A program made the translations under genes and the position numbers. Shown here piece by piece: positions 21,833 to 30,100 of a DNA stretch of 42,033 nt (positions within the stretch are counted from its first letter, which is position 1; every line of letters starts with the position of its first letter). A model generated the notes under the pieces. It worked only from the letters and a program-made list of their open reading frames with translations, did not search any database and was not told the DNA's origin. Origin of the DNA: a virus; the IMG/VR virus record IMGVR_UViG_3300010157_000112, positions 1 to 42,033 of that record. One strand, written 5' to 3'.

Positions 21833-21848
21833 CTACCGAGTTATGCGA

Positions 21849-22421
21849 TTAGGAGATTAACGCTGGCTCTGGTGCGCTCATAACTGCCTTGACCTTCGCT
21901 GAAGTCTTGGCAGATTCGTAACGCTTGATGACCGCCTTGAGTGCCTTGATGTAGTCATCTTGCTCTTCATCTGGTGTGAAGACAATAGACTCATCATCTA
22001 AGCGAGAAGCAGACTTAAGGAGTGCCTTGCCACCTACGCCAGAAGTATTATCTTCTTGACGCTTGGCTTGGCTTACCTTAGTTAGACGCTTGACCGCCTT
22101 CTTGTATGACTCGACAACCTTCTCGAAGGTGTCGGCTTTCATTACAGAGCGATACACTTCGGACTTACCAAGACGAGCCATCTTGTAGACGGCTGTCTTG
22201 TTCTCCTTAGTTGCGCCGTAGGTATAAAGCAACCAACCACCCATAGCAAGACGACGGACTTCATCAGACTTTATTAGGTCTGATGCGTCGTTTATTGTGC
22301 TGTGGGGGAATTGTGCGAATACCCCTGCCACTTTTACAAAGCGGGCGGTTACTGCTGTTTCGCTATTGCCTTCTTCTAGGAAGATAGGCTCTAACGCTGT
22401 TGCTAGTGTGTGTGTGGACAT
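21849..22421 (-). CDS. First gene of leftward block, unknown
   Basis: A 190-residue protein with an unusually strong AGGAGGGGAG site. The N-terminal half is helical and hydrophobic-charged alternating (FAQFPHSTINDASDLI), with a GGWLLYTYGATKE middle, and a basic helix (YKKAVKRLTKVSQAKRQ). The C-terminus is acidic then Lys/Ala-rich. It could be a DNA-binding or immediate-early regulator by position, but the family is not recognised. Confidence 0.6.
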   Translation of the reverse strand: MSTHTLATALEPIFLEEGNSETAVTARFVKVAGVFAQFPHSTINDASDLIKSDEVRRLAMGGWLLYTYGATKENKTAVYKMARLGKSEVYRSVMKADTFEKVVESYKKAVKRLTKVSQAKRQEDNTSGVGGKALLKSASRLDDESIVFTPDEEQDDYIKALKAVIKRYESAKTSAKVKAVMSAPEPALIS

Positions 22422-22445
22422 AATACTCCCCTCCTAAGGGAGAGA

Positions 22446-22502
22446 GAGCAGGGCCACTCGCCCTGCTCCCACCACCCCTGCTAGACTAGACGCCTAGCAG
22501 GG
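22446..22502 (-). other. Two consecutive leader hairpins
   Basis: GAGCAGGG/CCCTGCTC (22446-22468) and CCCTGCTAG/CTAGCAGGG (22476-22502) are perfect stems of eight and nine bases upstream of the first leftward gene. They also share CCCTGCT, so they could form alternative pairings, as in attenuators. Confidence 0.5.
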
Positions 22503-22603
22503 ACAGAAGAAGCAGAGCGCACCACGCCCGCAGTATCTCTCGGCTTCCTACCGATACATACAACGATAAAAAATACATTCGACACCTTTGTCCCCCCCTA
22601 CCC

Positions 22604-22621
22604 TTAAGTCGTTTAAGTCGT
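22604..22621. repeat. Tandem TTAAGTCGT repeat
   Basis: Two directly adjacent copies of the 9-mer TTAAGTCGT. In a divergent control region this looks like a regulator-binding direct repeat. Confidence 0.55.
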
Positions 22622-22752
22622 GTTTGTCCGCCAGGTGAGACGCAGGGTTGGGACTATTTTGAGCTATACAGTGGCCAAGGCAGTGTCCGATTTGTGACTT
22701 TGATCATAGTTTGATAAGTTGTGAGCGTAAAAACGGGTAACTCTCATCATAG

Positions 22753-22780
22753 TTGGTGAAAAAATGGCGGGGAATATGCT
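22753..22780 (+). promoter_or_regulatory. Candidate promoter for hsp20
   Basis: TTGGTG (22753-22758), 16 bases, TATGCT (22775-22780). The spacer is occupied by GAAAAAATGGCGGGGAA, a copy of the GC-box element, so a factor binding that box would cover this promoter. Starts 66 bases before hsp20. Confidence 0.5.
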
Positions 22781-22845
22781 AAACTTCATGCAGAGTGCTC
22801 AAAATGAGGCTCTAATTAACTAATTTCGTCTAAGGAGAAATTAAA

Positions 22846-23295
22846 ATGGCAACATTTACTACTGGTTTAACACCAGATCGTTCAGAAATCACAATCTCAA
22901 ACCTCTTTCCTCAGTTCAATCGCTGGGCAATCGGGTTTGATCCACTATTTGACACATTTTCTCGTGTCTCTAGTGCAAAATCGAGCGGGTATCCTCCATA
23001 CAACATCTTCAAATATAAGGACAATTACGTCCTAGAGATCGCTGTAGCAGGATTTGCTAAGGAAGATATCACCATCACTGTGAAAGAGCTTCAGCTGACC
23101 GTAGAAGGCGTTAAATTGCCATCTGTGGACGAGTATGTGCACAAGGGAATTGCTAACCGTGACTTCAAGCAGGACTTCGTATTAGCGGAGTATGTAGTAG
23201 TCAAGGGAGCAGAGATGAAGGATGGATTACTACGCATTAATCTAGCTCAGGAGCTACCCGAGGAGAAGAAGCCAAAGGTTATTGAAATCGCATAA
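22846..23295 (+). CDS. hsp20: Hsp20/alpha-crystallin small heat-shock protein
   Basis: A 149-residue protein. GFDPLFDTFSR near residue 30 and YPPYNIF begin the alpha-crystallin domain; YVLEIAVAGFAKEDITITV, ANRDFKQDF and LLRINLAQELPEE complete it. Small heat-shock proteins hold unfolded proteins and are known in cyanophages and other phages. Here it is the first rightward gene of the middle block, with AAGGAGA before ATG and its own candidate promoter. It probably acts in host stress control or capsid assembly. Confidence 0.92.
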   Translation: MATFTTGLTPDRSEITISNLFPQFNRWAIGFDPLFDTFSRVSSAKSSGYPPYNIFKYKDNYVLEIAVAGFAKEDITITVKELQLTVEGVKLPSVDEYVHKGIANRDFKQDFVLAEYVVVKGAEMKDGLLRINLAQELPEEKKPKVIEIA

Positions 23296-23321
23296 TCTCT
23301 GGTAGAATATTTAATAAGGAC

Positions 23322-23348
23322 GCCTCAGTAGGTTATGCCTACTGGGGC
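23322..23348 (+). terminator. Hairpin after hsp20
   Basis: GCCTCAGTAGG (23322-23332) pairs with CCTACTGGGGC (23338-23348), including G-U pairs. It lies between hsp20 and the next small gene. The U-run is weak (ATTTTA), so it is an attenuator or processing site. Confidence 0.5.
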
Positions 23349-23370
23349 TCCACAATTTTAGGAAGTAAAG

Positions 23371-23463
23371 ATGGATTTAGTAAAAGAAAAAGAAGTAAAA
23401 GAGTTAACAGAGCAAGAGAAGCAAGATCTATTCTGGCAGAGCCAAGTAAGCTTTGAGGAGTAA
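23371..23463 (+). CDS. 30-residue charged peptide
   Basis: MDLVKEKEVKELTEQEKQDL followed by ten more residues: a helical peptide with Shine-Dalgarno AGGAAG. Very short, but it begins just after the hairpin and is followed by other genes. Function unknown. Confidence 0.5.
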   Translation: MDLVKEKEVKELTEQEKQDLFWQSQVSFEE

Positions 23464-23496
23464 CTACATCAAGGCTTCCCGCCGAAAGGAGACGAA

Positions 23497-23601
23497 ATGC
23501 TAGATGTGTTATGTTATGACTGTGGAGTAATGTTCCAAGTTGAAGAAGGAACCAAGAATCCGACTAAGGCTCACAAGGAGTGCAAGAATGCCAACCTATG
23601 A
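23497..23601 (+). CDS. 34-residue zinc-knuckle peptide
   Basis: MLDVLCYDCGVMFQVEEGTK plus a tail with H and C: a CxxC with HxxxC, enough for one zinc. GAAAGGAGACGAA precedes ATG. The stop overlaps the next start by 14 bases. Confidence 0.6.
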   Translation: MLDVLCYDCGVMFQVEEGTKNPTKAHKECKNANL

Positions 23602-23758
23602 CTTTAGATGTGAACGCTGTAAGGTAGTCCATGAGATTACCCGTTCTTTTACTGATGTGAATACACCACCCTGCCCCGGGTGTGGCGATGAGCTAATCCG
23701 CATTTGGCAAGCAACCCCCGCACACTTTAAAGGTGGCGGCTGGGCTGGTAAAGAGTAG
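23588..23758 (+). CDS. FmdB-like zinc-ribbon protein
   Basis: A 56-residue protein beginning MPTYDFRCERC, with CPGCG later, then the family-typical tail (IRIWQATPAHFKGGGWAGK). This is the FmdB/Zn-ribbon_8 signature MPxYxFRCxxC. AAGGAG lies nine bases before ATG. Role in phages unknown; regulatory in some bacteria. Confidence 0.85.
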   Translation: MPTYDFRCERCKVVHEITRSFTDVNTPPCPGCGDELIRIWQATPAHFKGGGWAGKE

Positions 23759-23767
23759 ACTTGACCA

Positions 23768-24223
23768 ATGGCAGCTAAAGGTGGTTTAGGTCCCGAGGGA
23801 TACAAGCGTTTACAAGAAGCTGCTGATATGTTGTCGGGTAAGAAGGTTATTGCCTCCCGCAATGATGGTTTGGATATGCTTATCCCTAACCGCACTCTTG
23901 CACAGAGCAGCGATCCTGATTTTGGTATCGGGTATGAAGTTATGGATGCTAAGTCCTCAAACCCGCTAGGAAGAGCTAGAGCCCAGAGAATTGGGTATAA
24001 CAAGGATCTTCAGTACTTAGCTATCCTGATGCGTGATGGAACCCTTGTAGGATATCCCGGCGTTACTGAAGATGAGTGGGATGACTACTCCAGCTTCTCT
24101 TCAACTACTGATTACATAGAAACAATTCTTTCCCGCTACTCTAATGGTCGCTGGGAGAATAAGACTCTAGGTAACCTGCCTCAGAGCAACCCCCAAAACT
24201 TTACACAAGGCACTATCGATTAG
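23768..24223 (+). CDS. KTSC-like domain protein
   Basis: A 151-residue protein. The C-terminal half (82-124: YLAILMRDGTLVGYPGVTED... and the Ser-rich turn before YIETILSRY) matches the KTSC domain layout, a small strand-helix fold common in phage and bacterial proteins. The N-terminal half is a helical, charged segment. No ligand known. Confidence 0.5.
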   Translation: MAAKGGLGPEGYKRLQEAADMLSGKKVIASRNDGLDMLIPNRTLAQSSDPDFGIGYEVMDAKSSNPLGRARAQRIGYNKDLQYLAILMRDGTLVGYPGVTEDEWDDYSSFSSTTDYIETILSRYSNGRWENKTLGNLPQSNPQNFTQGTID

Positions 24224-24260
24224 TCTGATAGTATTTACACCTAACTACTGAGAGGGTTCT

Positions 24261-24827
24261 ATGACAACGCTTGTCGCTATACAAGGTGATGGCTGGTCCG
24301 TCATTGGATGCGATAGTCGTGCATCTAGTGAAGATGGTCGCTATATGGACCTTGCTACCTCTAAGGTTATAGATAATAACGGAATACTGATCGCAGTCTC
24401 CGGTGCTTCCCGTGGTGGAAATATTACACAGTTTGGTTGGAAACCGCCTAAACCACGTGCTAATGAAAACTTAGATGTGTTTATTACAAATAGGTTTATA
24501 CCCCAGATGCGTGAAACTTTTATAAAAGCCGGTTACGATGCCAAAGATGATGGCGATGCAGCTGGCCACGACTCTAGTCTTATCATTTCAGTTCGTGGAG
24601 TTATATACCCAATTTTTGAAGACTACTCGTGGGATCGTGAAGCCCGCAACGTTTACTACGCAGGTTCGGGTGGAGATGTAGCTCTAGGAGCACTTGAGGC
24701 TTTAGAGTACACAAAAGCTAAAAGTCCTGCAGTTGCCGAAAAAATATTGCGTAAGGCCGTAGAGATTGCCTGTAAACATGATATTTATTCTGGCGGAAAA
24801 ATCATTACACACATACAAACTGCCTAA
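24261..24827 (+). CDS. HslV/20S-proteasome-like Ntn-hydrolase
   Basis: A 188-residue protein beginning MTTLVAIQGDGWSVIGCDSR. After Met removal, Thr1, Asp17 (CDSRAS) and Lys34 (SKV, one beyond canonical Lys33) fall where the proteasome beta/HslV active site needs them. SGASRGG and GSGGDVALGALEAL are also family-like. These enzymes are threonine peptidases forming rings. No HslU-like unfoldase is seen nearby; MoxR is the only AAA+ here. Possible roles: capsid-protein processing or host-protein degradation. Confidence 0.85.
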   Translation: MTTLVAIQGDGWSVIGCDSRASSEDGRYMDLATSKVIDNNGILIAVSGASRGGNITQFGWKPPKPRANENLDVFITNRFIPQMRETFIKAGYDAKDDGDAAGHDSSLIISVRGVIYPIFEDYSWDREARNVYYAGSGGDVALGALEALEYTKAKSPAVAEKILRKAVEIACKHDIYSGGKIITHIQTA

Positions 24828-24897
24828 TCCTTAATACTATACTCCTGTCCCTAAGTGCACCGGGACGATAAACCCTCTATATAGAAAAGGTAAAATA

Positions 24898-25881
24898 ATG
24901 GCCGTAAATAATAATGGCAACTTGGTGGATACCTCCGGCAACGTTGCAGTAGATTTCGTATGGGGAAATTTCCCTATGCAACCAAATGATGATCGCACAG
25001 ATGGAACAGCTGTTTCAGTTGTTGCTGCCGATGCATCTGAAAACAAGCAGTGGACCGGATACTCAGTGTATCCAAGTGCTCGCCTAAACGCATCTTACGA
25101 TAGCCACGCTATCGCAGAAGCAGAGTGGGCTAACTATCCTTCATTTATTGCAGCTGAACCTAACTACATGGTTTCAGCAGTATCAGGTGATGGAACAACA
25201 GTTACATACACATGTCAGAATTACTTCACTGGTGGAGAGTCTGTAAACATTACTGGTCTTACAGCAAATGCTTACAACCTTTCATCAGCAACAGTTGTAA
25301 ACCCACAAAAGACTTCATTCCAAGTTACTAACGCAGCAAACGCTGGAACTATTACAGGTCAACTTGGTAAGGTTCAATCAACAACTGCTCTTACAGCAGC
25401 TGATGGTTTTGGAATTAACTCAGGTGTTCCATACATTCAAGTACCTTCAGTAATCGGTAAGACAACAGCTCTTGCTCTTGATGCTCTTAAGGATGCTGGT
25501 TACGAAGCAGCTAATATCACAACAGCAGCTGGCGCAACAAACGCAGCTTCAACAATCACAGCAGTTTCACGTACAGGTACAGCAGCAACAATCACCTCTT
25601 CAGGTGCTGGTGCTAAGTACCCAGTTGGAACTAAGATTACAGTTGCATCACTTGTATCACCAGATACTGCACTAAACGGTACTTGGACAGTTACAGCAGT
25701 TGCTACAAACACTGTTTCTTTCACAACCACAACATCAGGTACTCTTTCAACAACAGGTCTTTCTGTTGCTGGACTTACAGGTGTTGCTGGAACAATCAAG
25801 ACTCAGTCAACAGCTGCAAATGCTGCCTCAACCGCAACAACAGCTACAATTACAATCACACCGTTTGCAACAGCTTCATAA
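24898..25881 (+). CDS. PASTA/Ig-like surface protein
   Basis: A 327-residue, Thr/Ala/Ser-rich protein. An N-terminal region with WGNFPMQPNDDR is typical of virion decoration proteins. YMVSAVSGDGTTVTYTC to VNITGLT (about 90-125) is an Ig-like strand module. PYIQVPSVIGKTTALALDAL (about 179-198) is a PASTA-like start, followed by another repeat-like strand module. A close relative of the VNITGLT module occurs in the connector at 40335. Probably a capsid fibre or decoration protein; host-surface binding is possible. Confidence 0.65.
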   Translation: MAVNNNGNLVDTSGNVAVDFVWGNFPMQPNDDRTDGTAVSVVAADASENKQWTGYSVYPSARLNASYDSHAIAEAEWANYPSFIAAEPNYMVSAVSGDGTTVTYTCQNYFTGGESVNITGLTANAYNLSSATVVNPQKTSFQVTNAANAGTITGQLGKVQSTTALTAADGFGINSGVPYIQVPSVIGKTTALALDALKDAGYEAANITTAAGATNAASTITAVSRTGTAATITSSGAGAKYPVGTKITVASLVSPDTALNGTWTVTAVATNTVSFTTTTSGTLSTTGLSVAGLTGVAGTIKTQSTAANAASTATTATITITPFATAS

Positions 25882-25898
25882 TAGCAAAAACTAAATAG

Positions 25899-25935
25899 CG
25901 CAAAGGTCGGGAGAAATCCCGGCCTTTGGCATTTC
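25899..25935 (+). terminator. Terminator after PASTA/Ig protein
   Basis: CAAAGGTCGGG (25901-25911) pairs with CCCGGCCTTTG (25918-25928) with G-U pairs, followed by GCATTTCT. A moderately convincing intrinsic terminator. Confidence 0.65.
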
Positions 25936-25965
25936 TAAGAGTTCTATTGGTGGGAGAATACGATT

Positions 25966-26262
25966 ATGACTCACACACACCATCATCTAAAAAAGCATGC
26001 AAAGCATAAGCATGATCACACTGTGTCTGTAGGACGTGGTGGGTTTTTGGTACCAGGGCAAAGTTGGTGGGGATGCTGGGGCAATAATTGTGATGGTAAG
26101 GGTAATGGTGATGAAAGTAACAACCACGAAGCTAGTGAAACGTCTCAACAAGAGAGTCAGGAGCAAGGCGATGGTGCAGCAGCAACAGCAGGCGGAGAGG
26201 CCGGAGAAGCGGGAGCAGTCTCAACCGGTTCAGGAGCTAGTGCTGGGGCCGGTGGTATGTGA
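25966..26262 (+). CDS. His-rich/Gly-rich hypothetical protein
   Basis: A 98-residue protein starting MTHTHHHLKKHAKHKHDHTV, which could bind metal, then a Trp/Gly segment (SWWGCWGNNCDGKGNG) and a low-complexity Glu/Gln/Ala/Gly tail. Shine-Dalgarno GGGAGAA. The tail overlaps the next gene in another frame for 92 bases. Confidence 0.55.
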   Translation: MTHTHHHLKKHAKHKHDHTVSVGRGGFLVPGQSWWGCWGNNCDGKGNGDESNNHEASETSQQESQEQGDGAAATAGGEAGEAGAVSTGSGASAGAGGM

Positions 26263-26419
26263 CCAATGCTCTGCTAGAGCAAAGATGGAAGTATCATTAA
26301 CGTCGGGGATTTTAACATTCTGTCTACATCACTATAATATTAATGCCCAAGCGCTTACAGAAAAGGGCGGAATTGCTAAACTTCTTGACATATCAGGCGA
26401 AAAGGTAGGATTAGCATGA
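26171..26419 (+). CDS. DUF7455-like zinc-ribbon protein
   Basis: An 82-residue protein. The C-terminal half reads VVCDQCSARAKMEVSLTSG then FCLHHYNINAQAL, the CxxC...CxHH arrangement of the DUF7455 family of actinobacteria and their phages. ATG at 26171 has AGGAGCAAGG upstream, but the Gln-rich N-terminus coincides with the previous gene's tail. A GTG near 26251 would give a domain-only start. Confidence 0.65.
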   Translation: MVQQQQQAERPEKREQSQPVQELVLGPVVCDQCSARAKMEVSLTSGILTFCLHHYNINAQALTEKGGIAKLLDISGEKVGLA

Positions 26420-27165
26420 AGAACACATTGAATAATGGTAGCGCCGTTCAGGCCAGTAATACCATCGGGGCAAACGGTGGCATCCTTGGTGCAATGGTCA
26501 AAAAGTGGCAGATGGATTATAACCACAATTTAGAGATGGATCGCATCAAGCACAAAACTATAATGGGTCTTGCAGCAGAATCTGCTGGCGCTGCAATTCA
26601 ACATCATTATAATACTGTTATGGAAGGCATCAAGACTTCAGAGCTTGATAAGCGTAACACTCGTCAAAACGAACTTGATCAGCAATTAGAACAAGCAAAG
26701 CATATTAATAAGACTGCACAACAAGATCAAGCTACTTCAGGAAATATTAAACTTGCACAGAAAACTGCTGCAGCTGCTCGTGCTACAAAGAAACATGGAA
26801 ATGTAACAGATCTTAACTCTATGAAAGCACTTAGCAAAAGTCTTAATGAAGGTACTGTTTCTCCATTTGTTGCTGGCCCAAATAGCATTCAAAATATTGG
26901 TCCTGGATTAACTCAGCATATTAATACACTATTCCCTGCTGCCGGAGCAGCTGGCAATACTAATACAAAAACTACTAACCCTAACCCAGGAACTCAACCT
27001 CCTACAAGTAAAGTTCGTAAGAAGAGTGCTCCTAAACCTCGTACTACTCCAGTAGGCGCAACACCAAACCCATCTTCATCACCTGTTGTAACCCCGGCTG
27101 CAGCTCCTCAAGTAAAGCCTGCACGTCGTGCTAAGAAAGCTACTATCGCAAAGGTTAATCCATAA
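26416..27165 (+). CDS. Hypothetical protein, helical N-terminus and Pro-rich basic tail
   Basis: A 249-residue protein. Residues 20-130 are helical and polar (MVKKWQMDYNHNLEMDRIKH, QNELDQQLEQAKHIN); residues 190-249 are a Pro/Lys/Thr-rich basic tail ending TIAKVNP. It overlaps both neighbours by four or fewer bases (ATGA; TAATG). Possibly virion-internal. Family not recognised. Confidence 0.6.
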   Translation: MKNTLNNGSAVQASNTIGANGGILGAMVKKWQMDYNHNLEMDRIKHKTIMGLAAESAGAAIQHHYNTVMEGIKTSELDKRNTRQNELDQQLEQAKHINKTAQQDQATSGNIKLAQKTAAAARATKKHGNVTDLNSMKALSKSLNEGTVSPFVAGPNSIQNIGPGLTQHINTLFPAAGAAGNTNTKTTNPNPGTQPPTSKVRKKSAPKPRTTPVGATPNPSSSPVVTPAAAPQVKPARRAKKATIAKVNP

Positions 27166-30100
27166 TGGCACGTAGTAAAAAGAAAATTGATATCGCACCA
27201 GAAGATATGGACATCGCTAAGAACCTTGGCGTTAAGACTGAAGAAAAACCTAAGGTAGATCGTGGTGCTGAACGTAAGAAGTATAAGGCTGCACGTGAAG
27301 CCGCACTTATTGGTGGCGCACTTACTCTTGCACAACGTGAAGAGCGTGATGCTGCAGCAGAACAAAAGCGTTATGAAGCAACCCTTGCTCGTGGAGCAGG
27401 CGTACCGGGAGTTGAAACAGTAACAGTTCCTCGTGGTAAGGCCTATGAAGAGCGTAAGCGTAAAGAGGCTAGAGAAGCTGCTGATGCAAAATATGCGGCT
27501 AAGAGTGAACAATTTATTGAATCTAAGAAACCTACTGAAACTGTACCTATTGGAAAGCCTAAGCTTGATGAAGCAGAGCTAAAAGTTCTAGGTAAGAAAG
27601 AAATTTTAGAGCGTGCTACAAAGAAACAAGCTTTTGATCTACCTAAGCGTGGACGTTTTGAAAAGCCTATTACTTTAGGTACTCCAGAAGCAGATCTAAC
27701 TGAAACATCGTTTACAGCTGAAGAGTCTGCTGTTAATGCAGAAAAAAGCGCAAAGCTTTATGCAGATAAGCTAGAGCGAGATGCTCGTGCAAGAGAAGGT
27801 CAAGAGATTACTGCTGCTTCTCTTAAGTTTACAAAGAAAAAGGCAGAGATTGCAGGAAAGCCACAGTTTGATCCTATGGCTGCTACAGCAAAGCTTCGTC
27901 CTGCAGATAAGGGATTAGCTCCTAGCGTATACGACTACATGAGCAACTCAGCAGAGCGTGCTGCCGCAAGTCTTAAAGAAGCTCGACCAAAGATTGCAGA
28001 ACTTACAGGTAAAGCTCCTGAAGATATTTCATATTCTGGAGATGAACCATACGATGTTAAAGATGCTGCAGGAAATGTTGTAGCGACTCGTACTGTAAAC
28101 TCACACGCTTTGTCTCTTGCAAAAAAGTCACATCGTGCGGCTAAGCGTACCGGTAAAGAAGTTAACGGTATTAAGCCTACAGATAAGCGCCCATCTAAGG
28201 TAGAAGACATTCTTGGAACTCCTCACCAAGCTATGGCATACCAACTTCGCCATCTTCCATCTTTGACTGAAAAAGATGTTATGGCTGCACCTGGACTTGA
28301 TCGTGAAAAGTTTAGGGTAAAATCAGAAGCTTTAATGAGCGCTGCTGTTAATAAGGCAGAATCTACTCGTAAGATCAATGTCGCTAATGAAGTTCAAAAG
28401 GGACATAAGGGTTGGGAAGATGAAAAAGGAATGGTTCACCCATTCGTATTTGAAAAGGGTGGAAGAGTGAGCCCACTATCCCTTCCTAATGACTTTACAC
28501 GTACAGCTCAACCTAAGGTAATGATTCATATCCCAGATGAAGAGGACACTGAAACATCAATGGGTGCTGCTCAAGTAGCTGAAAAGCCAACACAGCCACA
28601 GCAACGCATGAGCAAGACTGGAATGGTTGCCTCTATTTCATCACATGAGCCTTCAGCTGTTGCAAGCCATGAAGGTTGGACTCTTCACAGCGATAACGTT
28701 TGGCGTAAGATCCAACACCCACTAACTAATGTTCCTGAGTCTCAAAAGATGCATGCTGCAGACTATGTAGCTGCACAGGCTTCTATGCTTGTAGATGAGA
28801 AGAAAGCTGCTGCAGCTAAGTCTGCTAAATCTGCTCCGGTTAAAAAAGCTGTAAAGGGAATGGCCGCTGCTCTTAGCAAGACTCAAGATGTTCTTACATC
28901 TCAGAAAGAGCCATACCACTATGCAACTAACCCACGTCCACCTAAGTCAACAGGTACTGATATGTTGGTTCGTGATACCGGTGCTGTTGGAAAAGCTCTT
29001 AAAGCTGGCAAGATTACTACTGAACAAGCAGGACAGTTTGATCCTAATATTCGTAATGCTCCTAAAAAGAATAAGGGACAGCTTGTTGGTACCCCACGTG
29101 CCGGAGATTTCAAATATTTAAGCAAGGAAGAGAAGAAGTCACTTAAAGAGAGCAACCCTAGAGCTCACAAGTTATATCTTCAATCTGAGAAGGCTCATAA
29201 GGAAAGTGAAAATGCTAAGGCTCTTAAAGCTCAGCAAAAAGCTCTTTCACCTAGAAAGTCATTCTATAACCGCTTTGGTGATGCTAAGGCTGTTGGAAAG
29301 ACAGAGTCTTCCAAGTTTACTAAGGCTAAAGCTGAAGTATCTGGTGGACGTCAATGGAGAACAGTAGAAGTGGGAGAAACTATTCCTACTGTTTACAACC
29401 AGGATAATATGGAAGGTCAAGGACTTTCTGCAGATCAGCAAGCTGCAGTAAAAGATCTTGGAACTTCAATTGTTCGTGCTAAGAATACTTTTGGACTTAC
29501 CCCTGCACAAGCTCGTAAGAAGGGCGCTGTAGGTAAGCGTTCATTCCAGGTAATGGCAGATGAGCGTGGTCCAGTACGTGATACTGAAGTACACGCACAC
29601 ATCCAGCACCTACCAGAGCGTACAGATGTTGTTCAGGCTCTAAAGACTGGAAAGATTCATCCAGAAGAGGCTAAAGATCTTCGTTCTCTTGATCAGTTCA
29701 GTAAGTATCGTGCTGAAGGCGTAACTCCAGGCAAAGAAGGTCTTAACGAAGTTAAGTACTCTCGTTTGTTTGAGCCTGTACTAGCTCCTGTTAAGCCTGC
29801 TTCTCGTAAGGGAACACCTGTTGAAAAGTTAAATGCTGCTGTTAAGCCTGGACTTCGTAGTGAAGAATCTATGGTTAAGGGCGGACCAGTTAAAGAAGTT
29901 ATGGAGCCTACAGGTAAGAAGGCTGCTTCTGCAGTTAAGGTTCCTAAGAACATGAAGCGTGTATACGGTGAGAAGCTTCCTGTTCCTGAAGAGAAGCCAG
30001 AAAATCGTGGTATGAAGGGTTCTGTTAAGGAAGGTCGTGGACGTCAGTTCAGCAACCTACAAGGACCAGTAAATCTTAACGCTGTTAATCCTAAGACAGG

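Larger units (their letters stand above)
21386..21848 (-). ncRNA. 463-base non-coding stretch with multiple hairpins
   Basis: No convincing gene; the longest frame (37 codons) lacks a ribosome site. It holds four structured elements. AGAGACATAAG at 21472-21482 pairs with 21527-21537. A 45-base extended hairpin lies at 21637-21681 (GAATAG...TATTC arms plus CTCCCA/TGGGAG). Two CTATGACCATAGA copies lie at 21771-21783 and 21786-21798. A GCAGGGGG/CCCCCTGC hairpin lies at 21803-21832. This could be a structured RNA or a control region for the genes downstream. Degenerate copies of both repeat families lie at its end (21409-21438). Confidence 0.45.
22422..22845. promoter_or_regulatory. Divergent intergenic control region
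   Basis: 424 bases separate the leftward and rightward transcripts. No gene is visible. It contains leader hairpins, a tandem TTAAGTCGT repeat, a GC-box relative (22758-22774) and the hsp20 promoter candidate. The leftward promoter must lie here, but no single -35/-10 pair stands out. Confidence 0.6.

Noticed and set aside
19000-21850. CRISPR array
   Set aside because: Repeats here differ in length, are separated by hundreds of bases and are not regularly spaced direct repeats with unique spacers.
23282-23309. TTGAAA...TAGAAT as a promoter after hsp20
   Set aside because: The spacer is only about 15 bases and the -35 lies inside the coding end; noted but too weak to list.
25966-26419. Programmed frameshift tail-assembly chaperone
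   Set aside because: Tail genes are not nearby, no slippery heptamer is clear, and a separate ribosome site exists for the second gene.
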